Counted from the stretch's first letter, positions 18,270-28,966 are shown. The stretch is DNA of 64,000 bases from Loktanella fryxellensis (GCF_900110065.1 NZ_FOCI01000016.1:1-64000); one strand, 5' to 3'. Numbers and translations: made by a program. The notes: a model not told the origin generated them from the sequence alone.

Positions 18270-18876
18270 CGAACGCCTGAGAGATGTGGTCGCGCAGCGC
18301 CGCATCGGCCCCGTCGCCGTCGCCATCGGCAATCGCCGCCACGATCCGCGCATGTTCCGCCAGCGTATCGCCGCCCCGCCCCTGCGCGGAAATGGATGTC
18401 GTCGCCAGCAGCGCCATCGACCGGTGCACCAGATCCAGTTGCTGCACGAGGAAGCGGTTGTGCGACGCCAGATGGATCTGCTTGTGGAACCGCCGGTTGG
18501 CACGTGACAGCGCGTCGGGATCGTTCACCAGCGCCTGATCGGCGGCCAGCATGTCGCGCAGCACCGCCACCTCTTCCGGCGTGGCGTGGCGGGCGGCCAG
18601 ACGCGCCGCCAGCCCCTCCAGCACGCCGCGCACGACGTAGAGTTCGGACATCTGCGTATGATCGAGCGAGGCCACGATCAACGACCGTCCGTCGCGGGTC
18701 AGCAGGTTCTGCGTTTCCAGCCGTTGCAGCGCCTCGCGCACCGGGGTGCGGCTGACGCCCAGCCGGTCGGCCAGATCGCTTTCCACCAGACGATCGCCCG
18801 GTTTGTAGATGTGACTGTCGATGGCCTCGAGGATCAGCGCATAGGCGTCCTTCTGTGGTGTCGCGCGATCCGCCAT
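18223..18876 (-). CDS. GntR/FadR-family transcriptional regulator
   Basis: A 217-residue repressor-type regulator. The N-terminal winged helix-turn-helix has ESDLADRLGVSRTPVREALQ (about residues 32-51), the classic GntR signature. The rest is an all-helical FCD ligand domain with metal-site histidines in FHKQIH, EHARI and DHI. FCD regulators usually sense organic acids or sugar acids. The ATG at 18876 follows GGAAGGA; a longer frame to 18996 is rejected. The target is not evident from the neighbours. Confidence 0.92.
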   Translation of the reverse strand: MADRATPQKDAYALILEAIDSHIYKPGDRLVESDLADRLGVSRTPVREALQRLETQNLLTRDGRSLIVASLDHTQMSELYVVRGVLEGLAARLAARHATPEEVAVLRDMLAADQALVNDPDALSRANRRFHKQIHLASHNRFLVQQLDLVHRSMALLATTSISAQGRGGDTLAEHARIVAAIADGDGDGADAALRDHISQAFVTRLKLDAAKVEAGP

Positions 18877-19012
18877 GGTGTGTGTCCTTCCCGTGATGCT
18901 GCAGCATAAGGGGGCCACCTGCGGACCCGCAAGGGTGCGCCACAGCGCTGTCGTCGTCATGTCGCAGCCGCGCGGTCTTTGCGGGGCCCCGCCCATGGCC
19001 TACATACGGGGC

Positions 19013-20203
19013 ATGGACACACAGCATACAGACATCCTTATCAGCGGCGGCGGCGTGGCAGGCCTTGCGGCCGCGGCGGCTTTCGGTGCTGCCGGTTTCA
19101 CCGTCACCCTCGTCGATCCGGCGCCCCCCGTCACGGATGCGGCCACGGATGGGGCCGACCTGCGCACCACGGCCTTCCTGCAACCGGCGCAGGCATTTCT
19201 GGACCGCGCCGGCGTCTGGGATGCGGTCGCCCCGCATGCGACCGCGCTGCAGACCATGCGCATCGTCGATGCGGGCCGCGACCCCGCCGTGACCCGCGAT
19301 TTCGTGGCCGCCGACATTTCCGACGCGCCGTTCGGCTGGAACGTGCCGAACTGGCTGATACGGCGGGTGCTGGTGGACCGGATCGCCGCCTTGCCCGGCG
19401 TCACCCTACGCACGGGCGTGGGGTTCGAGGGGATGGTGCCGCGTCTGGACACCGCCATCGTACGCCTGACCGACGGCACACGCTTGCGGGCGCGTCTGGT
19501 GATCGGGGCGGACGGGCGCAATTCCGCCGTGAGGCAGGCAGCGGGCATCGACGTGACGACCACGCGCTATGGGCAAAAGGCGATCACCTTTGCCGTGACA
19601 CACCCCGCCCCACACGACGGCGTGTCGACCGAGGTCCACCAGTCGGGCGGCCCCTTCACGCTCGTGCCGTTGCCGGACCACGACGGCCAGCCCTGCAGTT
19701 CCGTGGTCTGGATGGACGGTGGCGCACGGATCGCGGCGCTGGCCGCGATGGACGATGCAAGTTTCACCGCCGCCGCCAATGCCCGCAGCCACGGCGTGAA
19801 CGGCCCGCTGACGCTGGTCGGCAAACGGTCGGTCTGGCCCATCGTCAGCCAGATCGCGGACCGAATCACCGCCCCCCGCACCGCACTGGTGGCCGAGGCC
19901 GCCCATGTGATGCCCCCCATCGGCGCGCAGGGCCTGAATATGTCGCTGGCCGACATGGCGGGCCTGCTGGACCTTTCCGTGGCGACGCCGGATGCCTTGG
20001 GCGAGGCACCGATGCTGGCGGCCTATGCGCGCGCGCGCCATGGCGACATGCGCCTGCGGGTCACGGGGATCGACGCGCTGAACCGCGCCTCGATCGCCGT
20101 CAGCCCGCTGGTCCACGATCTGCGGGCACTGGGCGTGCGCGCCCTGCACGACGTGGCCCCGGTGCGCCGCCGCCTGATGCGGCTGGGGCTGGGCGCGCGC
20201 TAG
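19013..20203 (+). CDS. ubiH: UbiH/UbiF/VisC-family FAD-dependent hydroxylase
   Basis: A 396-residue flavoprotein monooxygenase of the group that hydroxylates the ubiquinone ring. The FAD dinucleotide motif SGGGVAGLAAA is at residues 10-20, the second FAD motif GADGRNSAVR near 167, and the third around a P-x-x-GAQGLNMSLAD block near 305. UbiH versus another ring-hydroxylase subtype cannot be settled from sequence alone. The ATG at 19013 is chosen because the FAD motif then has its usual spacing; 18995 is an alternative. It converges with the aminotransferase gene, overlapping by four bases. Confidence 0.88.
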   Translation: MDTQHTDILISGGGVAGLAAAAAFGAAGFTVTLVDPAPPVTDAATDGADLRTTAFLQPAQAFLDRAGVWDAVAPHATALQTMRIVDAGRDPAVTRDFVAADISDAPFGWNVPNWLIRRVLVDRIAALPGVTLRTGVGFEGMVPRLDTAIVRLTDGTRLRARLVIGADGRNSAVRQAAGIDVTTTRYGQKAITFAVTHPAPHDGVSTEVHQSGGPFTLVPLPDHDGQPCSSVVWMDGGARIAALAAMDDASFTAAANARSHGVNGPLTLVGKRSVWPIVSQIADRITAPRTALVAEAAHVMPPIGAQGLNMSLADMAGLLDLSVATPDALGEAPMLAAYARARHGDMRLRVTGIDALNRASIAVSPLVHDLRALGVRALHDVAPVRRRLMRLGLGAR

Positions 20204-21348
20204 GCCTTTGCCGCCAGCACGCGGTCCAGCACCGGCGTCAGCCGCGCCAGCGTGGCGTCCACGTCGACCAGCTTGTCCAGCCCGAACAGGCCCAGCCTGA
20301 AGGTCATGAAATCGTCGGGCTCGCCCACCTGCAACGGCACGCCCGCCGCGATCTGCATGCCCTCGGCCATGAACGCCTTGCCGGACTTGACCGCCGGCTC
20401 GTCGGTATAGCTGACGACCACGCCCGGCGCCTCGAAGCCTGCCGCCGCGACCGACTGCACCCCCAGCCCCGCCAGATGCGCGCGCACGGCGCGACCCAGG
20501 CCCCACTGCGCGGCCTTCACGGCCTCAAACCCCACACCTTGCGTCTCGACCATCGCATCGCGAAACGCGCGCAGCCCGTCGGTCGGCATCGTCGCGTGAT
20601 ATGCATGGCCGCCATCCTCGTAGGCCTGCATGATCTGCCGCCATTTCTTCAGATCGCCAGCAAAGCTGGTGGAAGTCGTTTCGGCCAGTCGCGCCACGGC
20701 CCGGTCCGACAGCATCACCAAACCCGCGCACGGCGTGGCCGACCACCCCTTTTGCGGGGCGGAGATGAGCACGTCCACGCCTGTCGCCGCCATGTCGACC
20801 CAGACGCAACCCGACGCGATGCAATCCAGCACCATCAGCGCGCCGACGTCATGCGCCGCCGCCGCCATGGCGGTGATATAGTCGTCCGGCAGGATCAGCC
20901 CCGCGCTCGTCTCCACATGGGGCGCGAAGACAACGTCGGGGCGTGCCTCAAGGATCGCCTGCACCACCTCTGCGATGGGCGGCGGCGCATAGGGGGCCTG
21001 ATGCGCGTTGCCGGACCGGGCCGCCATCTTCACCGTGGTCTGCGCGGCAAAGCCGCCGGCGTCGATGATCTGGCTCCAGCGGTAGGAGAACCAGCCGTTG
21101 CGGACGATCATGCAATGCGCACCGCCGCCGAACTGCCGCGCCACCGCCTCCATCGCGAAGGTGCCGCCACCGGGCACGATGGCCACGGCAGTCGCTGCGT
21201 AAACCTCCTTCAGCATGGCCGATATGTCGGTCATCACGCCCTGAAATGCGCGGCTCATGGAATTGAGTGACCGGTCGGTGAACACCACCGAAAACTCCAT
21301 CAGCCCGTCCGGGTCAACCGCCGAGCCCGTGTTCATCGCATCCCTCAT
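20200..21348 (-). CDS. Class V aminotransferase family PLP enzyme
   Basis: A protein of about 382 residues of the class V aminotransferase fold (alanine-glyoxylate/serine-pyruvate transaminase branch). Visible landmarks are the phosphate-binding PGGGTFAMEA, the ring-binding PHVETSAG, the cofactor Asp in MVLDCIASGC, and the Schiff-base lysine in SAPQKGWSATP. The physiological substrates are unknown. Three in-frame ATGs (21360, 21348, 21336) compete; 21348 has GGAGGG at good spacing. The Lrp regulators lie just upstream in the same direction. Confidence 0.85.
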   Translation of the reverse strand: MRDAMNTGSAVDPDGLMEFSVVFTDRSLNSMSRAFQGVMTDISAMLKEVYAATAVAIVPGGGTFAMEAVARQFGGGAHCMIVRNGWFSYRWSQIIDAGGFAAQTTVKMAARSGNAHQAPYAPPPIAEVVQAILEARPDVVFAPHVETSAGLILPDDYITAMAAAAHDVGALMVLDCIASGCVWVDMAATGVDVLISAPQKGWSATPCAGLVMLSDRAVARLAETTSTSFAGDLKKWRQIMQAYEDGGHAYHATMPTDGLRAFRDAMVETQGVGFEAVKAAQWGLGRAVRAHLAGLGVQSVAAAGFEAPGVVVSYTDEPAVKSGKAFMAEGMQIAAGVPLQVGEPDDFMTFRLGLFGLDKLVDVDATLARLTPVLDRVLAAKA

Positions 21349-21417
21349 CGCACCCTCCATCGTTGCGCCACCCTAGGCCCGTCGCGGCGCGTCTGGCAAA
21401 GCCAAACCGACGCCTCC

Positions 21418-21870
21418 TCACAGCGGGCCCGGCCTGCGCTCCTCGCTCAGCAGCACGTTGGCCTCGACCGTGCCCACGCCGGGCAGCGTCATGATCCGGC
21501 GCCGCAGGACCCGTTCGAAATCCGCCAGATCCCGCGCCACGACCCGCAGGCGATAGTCATAAAGGCCCAGCACATGCGTCACGACCTGCACCTCGGGGAT
21601 TGCCCCCACGGCCCGCTCGAAATCCTCGAGGCTGACGCCCCCCTTGGTCGCGAGCTTGACCCCCAGAAACACCGTCACCCCGAACCCCAGTGCTGCGGCA
21701 TCCAGCACCAGCCGCCGCCCCGCCAGCACGCCTGCGTCCTGCAACCGCTTCACCCGCCGCCATGTCGCGGGCTGGCTCAACCCCAGCTGCCGCCCCAGCA
21801 CGCTGGCCGGCTGGCCTGCGTCGGCCACCAGCAGGCGCAGCAACGCGCGATCAGTATCGTCGAGGGTCAC
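21418..21870 (-). CDS. Lrp/AsnC-family regulator, second of a coupled pair
   Basis: A 150-residue regulator with an N-terminal helix-turn-helix (LGRQLGLSQPATWRRVKRLQ, about residues 25-44) and a C-terminal RAM ligand domain (VVTHVLGLYDYRLRVVARDL). The start is GTG at 21870, overlapping the TGA of the preceding regulator (GTGA), so both are made together. Lrp proteins form dimers and octamers that sense amino acids. Co-translation suggests a hetero-oligomer. Confidence 0.92.
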   Translation of the reverse strand: MTLDDTDRALLRLLVADAGQPASVLGRQLGLSQPATWRRVKRLQDAGVLAGRRLVLDAAALGFGVTVFLGVKLATKGGVSLEDFERAVGAIPEVQVVTHVLGLYDYRLRVVARDLADFERVLRRRIMTLPGVGTVEANVLLSEERRPGPL

Positions 21871-22322
21871 AGCGGCAACCTCTCGTCCGCCTTCACCGCC
21901 GCCACGTCCATCAGCGCCTCGATGTCGGCGATATGCGGCAGCGACAGGATGCGTGTGCGGTAGAGCGTCTGGTAATGTGCCAGATCCCGCGCCACGAGGG
22001 CCAGGCGCACATCGACGCGGCCAAGAAACGTCTGGATCTCCAGCACCTCCGCCACATCCCGCGCCGCGGCCAGAAAGGCGTCGAACGTCCCCGGCACCGT
22101 CTTGTCGAGCGTCACCCGCAGACTGACCCGCAGGGGATAGCCCAGTGCCGCCCAGTCGATTACCGCCACCTGCCCCCGGATCACGCCGTCCGCCGCAAGC
22201 CGGTCCAGCCGCCGCGCCGTCTGCCCCGGCGACAGGCCTGCCAGCACGGCCAGTTCCGGCACGGTCAGGCTCGGCTCAGCCTGCCAGCGCCGCACCAAGG
22301 TCCTGTCCACATCGTCAAGCAT
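21867..22322 (-). CDS. Lrp/AsnC-family regulator, first of a coupled pair
   Basis: A 151-residue regulator with helix-turn-helix LAVLAGLSPGQTARRLDRLA (about residues 24-43) and an AsnC-type ligand domain. The ATG at 22322 has GGAG eight bases upstream; an earlier in-frame ATG at 22343 is less likely. It faces ilvC across 134 bases of unusually AT-rich DNA carrying a repeated octamer. Regulation of branched-chain amino acid synthesis is the natural inference. The two paralogues differ clearly in sequence. Confidence 0.92.
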   Translation of the reverse strand: MLDDVDRTLVRRWQAEPSLTVPELAVLAGLSPGQTARRLDRLAADGVIRGQVAVIDWAALGYPLRVSLRVTLDKTVPGTFDAFLAAARDVAEVLEIQTFLGRVDVRLALVARDLAHYQTLYRTRILSLPHIADIEALMDVAAVKADERLPL

Positions 22323-22337
22323 GAAATCTCCGTAGAC

Positions 22338-22376
22338 GATCAAATCGACGCATGACTATCATTCATCCGATCAAAT
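22338..22376. promoter_or_regulatory. Direct-repeat operator candidate before ilvC
   Basis: The octamer GATCAAAT occurs twice, at 22338-22345 and 22369-22376, 31 bases apart or about three helical turns. Both are in the AT-rich gap between the Lrp pair and ilvC. Same-face phased sites suit an Lrp-type oligomer. No binding data are implied. Confidence 0.45.
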
Positions 22377-22378
22377 AA

Positions 22379-23479
<1,101 letters not shown>

Positions 23480-23500
23480 GGCCGCATCACCCTGATACGC

Positions 23501-23529
23501 AAAAGGCCCGCCATCACGGCGGGCCTTTT
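23501..23529 (+). terminator. Rho-independent terminator after ilvC
   Basis: A perfect 12-bp stem AAAAGGCCCGCC/GGCGGGCCTTTT with a 5-nt loop starts 21 bases after the ilvC stop and ends in a T-run. The matching A-run means it also works for the opposing small gene ending at 23534. Confidence 0.92.
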
Positions 23530-23533
23530 CACA

Positions 23534-23710
23534 TCAACGGTCCAGCGTCTTCACCGGATCGGGTCCGGGTCCGTCTGTGGCCAACGCCGACTTCGGCGCG
23601 GTGGGATCTTTGCGCTTCCGGTCGGTCGCGGCCTTGCTGTAAAGCGAGAAGACGAGGGCCGCGAGCAGCGTGAACATGGCCAGCAGCGGCAGCAGAAAAT
23701 TGAAATCCAT
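23534..23710 (-). CDS. Small single-pass membrane protein
   Basis: A 58-residue protein not matched to a named family. Residues 4-24 (FNFLLPLLAMFTLLAALVFS) form one membrane helix, followed by a Lys/Arg/Pro-rich tail, so the C-terminus should be cytoplasmic. GGAG stands eight bases before the ATG at 23710, which supports a real gene. It ends against the bidirectional ilvC terminator. Function unknown. Confidence 0.6.
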   Translation of the reverse strand: MDFNFLLPLLAMFTLLAALVFSLYSKAATDRKRKDPTAPKSALATDGPGPDPVKTLDR

Positions 23711-23762
23711 GGCATTTCTCCAGATGGGCTCGGGATGTGGCGTGGTGGGGTATGGTAACGCA

Positions 23763-24707
23763 ATGCATGGAACGGCATCCGGTTCCCCGGCACTTCCCGT
23801 GGCGACCGCACCGACACCGGCCAATTGGGCGGCCATCGGCCTGCTGGGCCTCGTCTGGGGCGGGACCTTCATGGTCGTCGCGGTGGCCCTGCAGGGCTAT
23901 GGCCCCCTGACGGTCGCCTGCGCCCGCACGACGCTGGGCGCGGTGGCGCTGCTGGCGGTGCTGGCCGTCCTGCGCCGCCCGTGGCCCGCGTGGCACCCCC
24001 GCCTGATCCGGTCCATCGCCGTGATCGGCGTGCTGAACACCGCCGTCCCGTTTGCCCTGCTGGGCTGGGGCCAGCAATTCGTGCCCTCGGCGTTCGCGGG
24101 GATCTCGATGGCGGCGCTGCCACTCTTCGTGCTGCCGATGGCCCATGCCTTCGGCGGAGAGCCGATGTCACGCAACCGGCTGATCGGCGTCATCGTGGGC
24201 TTTGCCGGTGCAGTGGTGCTGGTCGGCCCCGGCGTCCTGCGCATCGGCTCGGGGATGGAGCCGCTGGGCCAGATCGCCTGCCTTGGCGCCGCCTTCTCCT
24301 ACGCCTGCGGCAGCATCATGACGCGCCGCTGCCCGCCCGTCGATCCAATCCTGCTGGCTGGCCTGACGCTGTGCGTGGGCGCCGTCATCCTGATCCCCGC
24401 CATGCTGGCCGTCGAAGGCGTCCCCGCCCTCGCAGCCCCCCTGCCCACCGCCGCCATCGTATTCCTCGGCCTGCTGCCGACGGCACTGGCAACGCTGCTG
24501 CGGGTCGTCATCATCCGCTCGGCGGGGTCGGTGTTCATGACTCTGGTGAACTACCAAGTGCCGCTGTGGTCGGTCCTGTTCGGCGCGCTCCTGCTGTCAG
24601 AGGAGTTGCCGCTGCGCTTTTTCGCCGCCCTCGGGCTGATCCTGTTGGGCCTCGCGATCAGTCAGTGGGCCAGCCAGCGCCGCCTGATCGGTCGCGCAGG
24701 CAACTGA
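23763..24707 (+). CDS. EamA/DMT-family transporter
   Basis: A 314-residue inner-membrane protein with about ten hydrophobic helices arranged as two EamA repeats of five (roughly residues 20-150 and 165-300). The opening WAAIGLLGLVWGGTF and the P-LWSVLFGALLLSEELP block in the second repeat are typical. Members export amino acids or other metabolites, but the substrate is not predictable. The ATG at 23763 is chosen; upstream frame to 23670 overlaps the opposing small gene. An A-type repeat follows the stop. Confidence 0.88.
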   Translation: MHGTASGSPALPVATAPTPANWAAIGLLGLVWGGTFMVVAVALQGYGPLTVACARTTLGAVALLAVLAVLRRPWPAWHPRLIRSIAVIGVLNTAVPFALLGWGQQFVPSAFAGISMAALPLFVLPMAHAFGGEPMSRNRLIGVIVGFAGAVVLVGPGVLRIGSGMEPLGQIACLGAAFSYACGSIMTRRCPPVDPILLAGLTLCVGAVILIPAMLAVEGVPALAAPLPTAAIVFLGLLPTALATLLRVVIIRSAGSVFMTLVNYQVPLWSVLFGALLLSEELPLRFFAALGLILLGLAISQWASQRRLIGRAGN

Positions 24708-24739
24708 CGCCAGCCCGCGGCACGACGTCAGCCTGTCCC

Positions 24740-24784
24740 CTTCTTCTGGTTGAAAATATCCCGGGGTTTGGGGCAGCGCCCCAA
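24740..24784 (+). repeat. A-type intergenic repeat, copy 2
   Basis: The sequence CTTCTTCTGGTTGAAAATAT continues through CCCGGGG into a hairpin TTGGGGC/GCCCCAA (24768-24774 and 24778-24784). It fills the gap between the convergent 3' ends of the EamA gene and glmM, ending six bases from the glmM stop. Confidence 0.75.
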
Positions 24785-24789
24785 GACGT

Positions 24790-26136
24790 TCAGCGCAGGC
24801 TCCGCTCCACCGCCGCCACGATGCCGTCCACCACCTCGACCAGCACCGCGTCGTCCTCGCATTCCGCCATCACGCGGATCAGCGGCTCGGTGCCGGACTT
24901 GCGGATCAGCAGACGGCCCTGACCCTGCAACCGCGCCTCGGCGGCCTTGATGCAGTCCTGCACCGCCGCATGGCCCAAAGGATCGGCACCGGCGGCATAG
25001 CGCACGTTCTTCAGCATCTGCGGCACGGTGGCGAACTGCTGCGTCAGCGCACTGGCGGGCTGGCCCGTCTCGATCATCGCGGCAAGGAACTGCAACCCCG
25101 CCAGCAAGCCGTCGCCTGTGGTGGCATAGTCCGTCATCACGATATGGCCGGACTGTTCGCCGCCCAGATTGTGCCCGCCCGCCCGCATTGCCGTGACCAC
25201 GTGGCGGTCGCCGACGGCGGTCCGCTCCAGCGTGATGTCACGCTCCGCCAGATGCCGTTCCAGCCCAAGGTTGCTCATCACCGTGGCGACCAGCGTGCGG
25301 TTGGCGAGCCGCCCCGCATCGGCCCAGCGGGTGGCCATCAGCGCCATCAGCTGGTCGCCGTCGGCGACACGGCCATCCTCGTCCAGAATCATCACCCGGT
25401 CGGCATCACCGTCCAGGCAGATGCCCACGTGCGCGCCCTGCTCGACCACCGTGCGGGCGGCCAGCGCCGTGCTGGTCGATCCGCAGCCGTCGTTGATGTT
25501 GAACCCGTTGGGCGCGGTGCCGACAGGGATCACCGTCGCACCCAGTTCCCACAGCACCTCCGGCGCGACCCTGTGGGCGGCGCCATGGGCGCAGTCGATC
25601 ACCACCCGCAGACCGTCCAGACGCATGCCGTGCGGAAAGGTCGCCTTCAGCCGCTCCGCATAGCGGAACCGGCCATCGTCGATCCGCTTGGCGCGGCCGA
25701 TGTTGGCGGCCTTTGCAGGCTCCACCCCGTCGTGGATCAGGCGGGTGATCTCGGCCTCGGCCGCGTCCGACAGCTTGAACCCGTCGGGGCCGAAGAACTT
25801 GATCCCGTTGTCGTGCGCCGGGTTGTGGCTGGCCGAGATCATGATGCCCAGATCCGCCCGCATCGACTGCGTCAGCAGCCCCACGGCGGGCGTGGGCACC
25901 GGCCCCAGCAACAGCACGTTCATGCCGGTGCTGGTCAGGCCTGCGGTCAGCGCGCTCTCGAACATGTAGCCGGACAGGCGCGTATCCTTGCCGATCACGA
26001 CACGGTGGCCATTGCTGCCGTCGTTGCGGAAATACCGCCCCGCCGCAGCGCCGATCCGCAGTGCCATGTCGGCGGTCATCGGGGCCACGTTGGCGGTGCC
26101 GCGGATGCCGTCGGTGCCGAACAGGGTCTCAGTCAT
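24790..26136 (-). CDS. glmM: Phosphoglucosamine mutase
   Basis: Interconverts glucosamine-6-phosphate and glucosamine-1-phosphate for UDP-GlcNAc and cell wall synthesis. The 448-residue protein has FGTDGIRG at the N-terminus and the phosphoserine loop ISASHNP with Ser103. It also has the metal loop DGDADR and the C-terminal phosphate loop [10 protein letters not shown]. Of two adjacent ATGs (26139, 26136), the second has the better spacing from GGAG. It overlaps the end of folP by eight bases, forming folB-folP-glmM. Confidence 0.97.
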   Translation of the reverse strand: MTETLFGTDGIRGTANVAPMTADMALRIGAAAGRYFRNDGSNGHRVVIGKDTRLSGYMFESALTAGLTSTGMNVLLLGPVPTPAVGLLTQSMRADLGIMISASHNPAHDNGIKFFGPDGFKLSDAAEAEITRLIHDGVEPAKAANIGRAKRIDDGRFRYAERLKATFPHGMRLDGLRVVIDCAHGAAHRVAPEVLWELGATVIPVGTAPNGFNINDGCGSTSTALAARTVVEQGAHVGICLDGDADRVMILDEDGRVADGDQLMALMATRWADAGRLANRTLVATVMSNLGLERHLAERDITLERTAVGDRHVVTAMRAGGHNLGGEQSGHIVMTDYATTGDGLLAGLQFLAAMIETGQPASALTQQFATVPQMLKNVRYAAGADPLGHAAVQDCIKAAEARLQGQGRLLIRKSGTEPLIRVMAECEDDAVLVEVVDGIVAAVERSLR

Positions 26137-27139
26137 CATGCTCTCCGCCTAGGGCCTGCATCATCGCGAGGGCCGCCACCGTGTGGTGTGTATCGTGGAC
26201 CCGGTGGATCTGCACCCCCTGTGCCACACCGGCCAGCGTCACTGCGAGGGAACCCGCCACCCGGTCTGCGGCCAGCGGCGTATCCGTGATCGTCCCGATG
26301 AAGCGCTTGCGCGATGCGCCCAGCAACACCGGGCACCCCAGCGCGTGGAACAGCGACAGGCGGCGCAGCAGAGCGAGGTTATGCGCCTGCGTCTTGCCGA
26401 ACCCGATCCCCGGATCGACCACGATACGGTCCCGCGCGATGCCCGCGGCCAGTGCCGCATCGATGCGCGCCGACAGGTGATCATAGACGTCCAGCACCAC
26501 GTCGTCGTAGCGCGGGTCGGACTGCATCGTCGCGGGATCGCCCTGCGCATGCATCAGGCAGATCGCAGCACCGCTGTCCGCCACGACACGCGCCATGTCC
26601 GCGTCCCACGTCATCGCCGACACGTCGTTCACCAGTACCGCACCCGCGTCCAGCGCCGCCTGCGCCACGGCGGCCTTGCGGGTGTCGATGGACACCGCGA
26701 CACCCCGTGCCGCCAACGCCTGCACCACGGGCTGCGTGCGGGCCGTCTCCTCGGCGTCAGGGATCAAGGCGGCACCGGGCCGTGTGCTTTCGCCGCCGAC
26801 GTCGATCAGATCGGCCCCCGCCGCATGCATCGCCAGACCCTGCGCGACCGCCGCCGCCGCGCCGTCGAACAGGCCGCCGTCGGAAAAGCTGTCCTGCGTG
26901 ACATTGAGGATGCCCATGATCTGCGGTCGGTCCATCGCGAGCCCCGCGACGGGTGGCCGCGGCGCGGTCAGCAGGTCGCGCACATCGGATGGCAGGTCCG
27001 CGACCGCGATCACCTGCGGCGACCTGCGGCGCGACAGCACCTCCACCTGCGCGAACCGGCACCAGCCGCCCGCCAACCGCAGCGCACCGGGCAGACGCAC
27101 CGCATCGGCCAGCGGGATCGGACGGTAGTAGGCGGTCAC
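26129..27139 (-). CDS. folP: Dihydropteroate synthase
   Basis: Condenses 7,8-dihydropterin pyrophosphate with p-aminobenzoate in folate synthesis. The 336-residue protein has the pterin-binding TIM barrel signatures [15 protein letters not shown] and [11 protein letters not shown], then DVSAMTWD and GASRKRFIG. About 75 residues precede the barrel, longer than the minimal enzyme. The GTG start at 27139 overlaps the folB stop (GTGA). The frame extends to 27247 inside folB without family match. Confidence 0.96.
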   Translation of the reverse strand: MTAYYRPIPLADAVRLPGALRLAGGWCRFAQVEVLSRRRSPQVIAVADLPSDVRDLLTAPRPPVAGLAMDRPQIMGILNVTQDSFSDGGLFDGAAAAVAQGLAMHAAGADLIDVGGESTRPGAALIPDAEETARTQPVVQALAARGVAVSIDTRKAAVAQAALDAGAVLVNDVSAMTWDADMARVVADSGAAICLMHAQGDPATMQSDPRYDDVVLDVYDHLSARIDAALAAGIARDRIVVDPGIGFGKTQAHNLALLRRLSLFHALGCPVLLGASRKRFIGTITDTPLAADRVAGSLAVTLAGVAQGVQIHRVHDTHHTVAALAMMQALGGEHDD

Positions 27140-28056
27140 GGCAGTCGCGCGTCGTGCAGCACGACCGTCCGCACAGGGACCCCCGCCTGCGGCGCGTCCG
27201 CGCCGATCACCAGCAGTTCGACCGCGGCCATGCGGTCCGCGAACCATGCGGCAAGGGCCGCCCCGTCACGGGCCGGGCCACCGGGGTCGTCCACCGCATC
27301 CAGCACCATCTTGGACGGTGCCCACAGACAGGTCTGACCATTCTTCATCGCCCAGTCCAGTTCGGTGCGGCTGGCCACCACGATCAGGCGCGGGTCGCGG
27401 GCGGCCAGCACCCAGACGGCCTGTTCCACCGCCAGCAGGTCGATCCGCCGCTGCGCCAGTGCGTGACCCGCCTGCGGTGTTGGCATCGTCAGCCCCTCGG
27501 TGCACACGATCAGGGGTGCGGCCATCGCGGTCGCCTGATCCAGCCAACTCCCCAGCAGACCGCTGGCCGCCGCCTGTGCCGACAGGAACAGGACGCGGGG
27601 CTGCGGCGCATCCGTCGCGGTTGCGTCAACCGGCATCGCCGCATCGCGGGTGCGCACGATTTCGACCCCCAAGGCAAAGGGCCCCCGGTCCAGCTTTTCG
27701 ATACGGACAAACACCCGCTGCGCCTGCGGTTCGGCCAGGATACGCTCCGCCACGCGGGCGGCCAGCGTTTCCAGCAGGTTGATGCGCTGTGCGCCCAACT
27801 CTGCGGCGATCGCCTCTGTCACGCGGTCATAGGACAGGATGCGGTCCACGTCGTCGTCGATGGGGCCGGTCAGGGGCACCACCTCGACCACCACGTTGAA
27901 GCGGATCCGCTGCAGGTGCCCGCGTTCCTGCTGGAAGGCCCCGATCTCGACCTCGACCACGTAGTCGCGCAGGGAAATCCGGTCATGCGGCAGACCACTG
28001 CTGGCCGCCGCCCGTTCGGCCGGATGCGCAAAGGCAAGGCGGATGTCATCGGTCAT
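27136..28056 (-). CDS. folB: Dihydroneopterin aldolase with extra C-terminal domain
   Basis: The first ~130 residues are the FolB fold, which cleaves dihydroneopterin to hydroxymethyl-dihydropterin. Evidence is DRISLRDYVVEVEIGAFQQE near residue 25, a helix around DRVTEAIAAEL, LLETLAARVAERIL and the FVRIEKLDRGPFALGVEI strand. Ordinary FolB proteins are about 120 residues. Here about 150 more follow, alpha/beta in character (PRVLFLSA, LIVCTEGL, RLIVVASR, LLVIGADAP), which I do not recognise. It is first in folB-folP-glmM and overlaps folP by four bases. Confidence 0.9.
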   Translation of the reverse strand: MTDDIRLAFAHPAERAAASSGLPHDRISLRDYVVEVEIGAFQQERGHLQRIRFNVVVEVVPLTGPIDDDVDRILSYDRVTEAIAAELGAQRINLLETLAARVAERILAEPQAQRVFVRIEKLDRGPFALGVEIVRTRDAAMPVDATATDAPQPRVLFLSAQAAASGLLGSWLDQATAMAAPLIVCTEGLTMPTPQAGHALAQRRIDLLAVEQAVWVLAARDPRLIVVASRTELDWAMKNGQTCLWAPSKMVLDAVDDPGGPARDGAALAAWFADRMAAVELLVIGADAPQAGVPVRTVVLHDARLP

Positions 28057-28146
28057 GGAAGGCCCCGTCGCGGCGGCAGGCGATGCTGCGATGGCACCGC
28101 CATAACCGCAGCCCCGCCGCCCTGCAAGGCGCCCGCCGAACAGCGA

Positions 28147-28821
28147 TCAGTTCGACGCGGTGCGCGTCGGCTGCTTGTAGAACAGGTGCGCACCGATGCT
28201 GGCGGTGCGCGGAAAGCGGTTCGCCCACGACGGGTGCACGGCGCGCGTGTGGTAATGCGTGGCCCCCTGCGTCAGGATGCGCGGCACGCCGTCCATCAGC
28301 AGCTTGGCAACCTTGGACACGCGGGCGAACGCGGTGCGGTTGCCGATGGCGTCGGAATTGCTGTCACAGGTCCACGTGAACTGGCAGGCGTATTGCCGCC
28401 CCGTCCCCTGATGCACCACACCACACACGGTGCCCGGATAGTCCGGGCTGTCGACGCGATTGAGGATAACCTCGCCCACGGCGAACACGCCCTGCACCGA
28501 TTCGCCGCGCGCCTCGAAATACAGCGCCTCTGCCAGACATTCGAGGTCGGCACTCACCGCAGGCACGCTCATGCTGGACACGTAGGCCTCGGTGATCACT
28601 GCGTCGGTGTCGGTGGGCGCCGTGTTGCGCCGTGCGTCCTGCGGCATGGCCGTCAATGCGGACAGGCGGGTGTCGGAAACGATCCCCAGTGCCTGACGTT
28701 CCTGCCCGAGGACTGCGCCCAGTCGGGCGGCCAGTGCGCTGTCGGCCGACGCCTGCGTGGCGGAACCGAGGGTGGCGAGGCAGGCGGTGACGGTCAACGC
28801 GTGACGCAGGGCATGGTTCAT
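28147..28821 (-). CDS. SleB-like cell wall hydrolase
   Basis: A 224-residue exported protein with a signal peptide (LTVTACLATLGSATQASA). A C-terminal Hydrolase_2/SleB domain, related to spore cortex lytic enzymes, follows. The probable catalytic glutamates lie in LAEALYFEARGE, with VGEVILNRV and FTWTCDS following, as in the family. It likely cleaves peptidoglycan glycan strands in the periplasm. The ATG at 28821 is set by the signal peptide. Its gene lies 145 bases beyond the ppdK stop on the same strand. Confidence 0.88.
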   Translation of the reverse strand: MNHALRHALTVTACLATLGSATQASADSALAARLGAVLGQERQALGIVSDTRLSALTAMPQDARRNTAPTDTDAVITEAYVSSMSVPAVSADLECLAEALYFEARGESVQGVFAVGEVILNRVDSPDYPGTVCGVVHQGTGRQYACQFTWTCDSNSDAIGNRTAFARVSKVAKLLMDGVPRILTQGATHYHTRAVHPSWANRFPRTASIGAHLFYKQPTRTASN

Positions 28822-28966
28822 CTGGCGGGCCTTGAGTGTCGCACGGCAAGCCCCGCGCAGGCAGGGGGTGCATAACCAATGCGTCAACCGAGGTCCACCC
28901 GAGGGGGTCGGCACGAAGCTGCCAGCGCGGCCCAGCCCTGTCGATTGGCCGCTTTACGCTGTCATC

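Noticed and set aside
21418..22322. Siroheme decarboxylase (AhbA/AhbB, NirDL) instead of Lrp regulators
   Set aside because: Those enzymes share the AsnC-like layout, but both proteins here keep a normal helix-turn-helix and no heme genes are nearby; ilvC fits regulators better.
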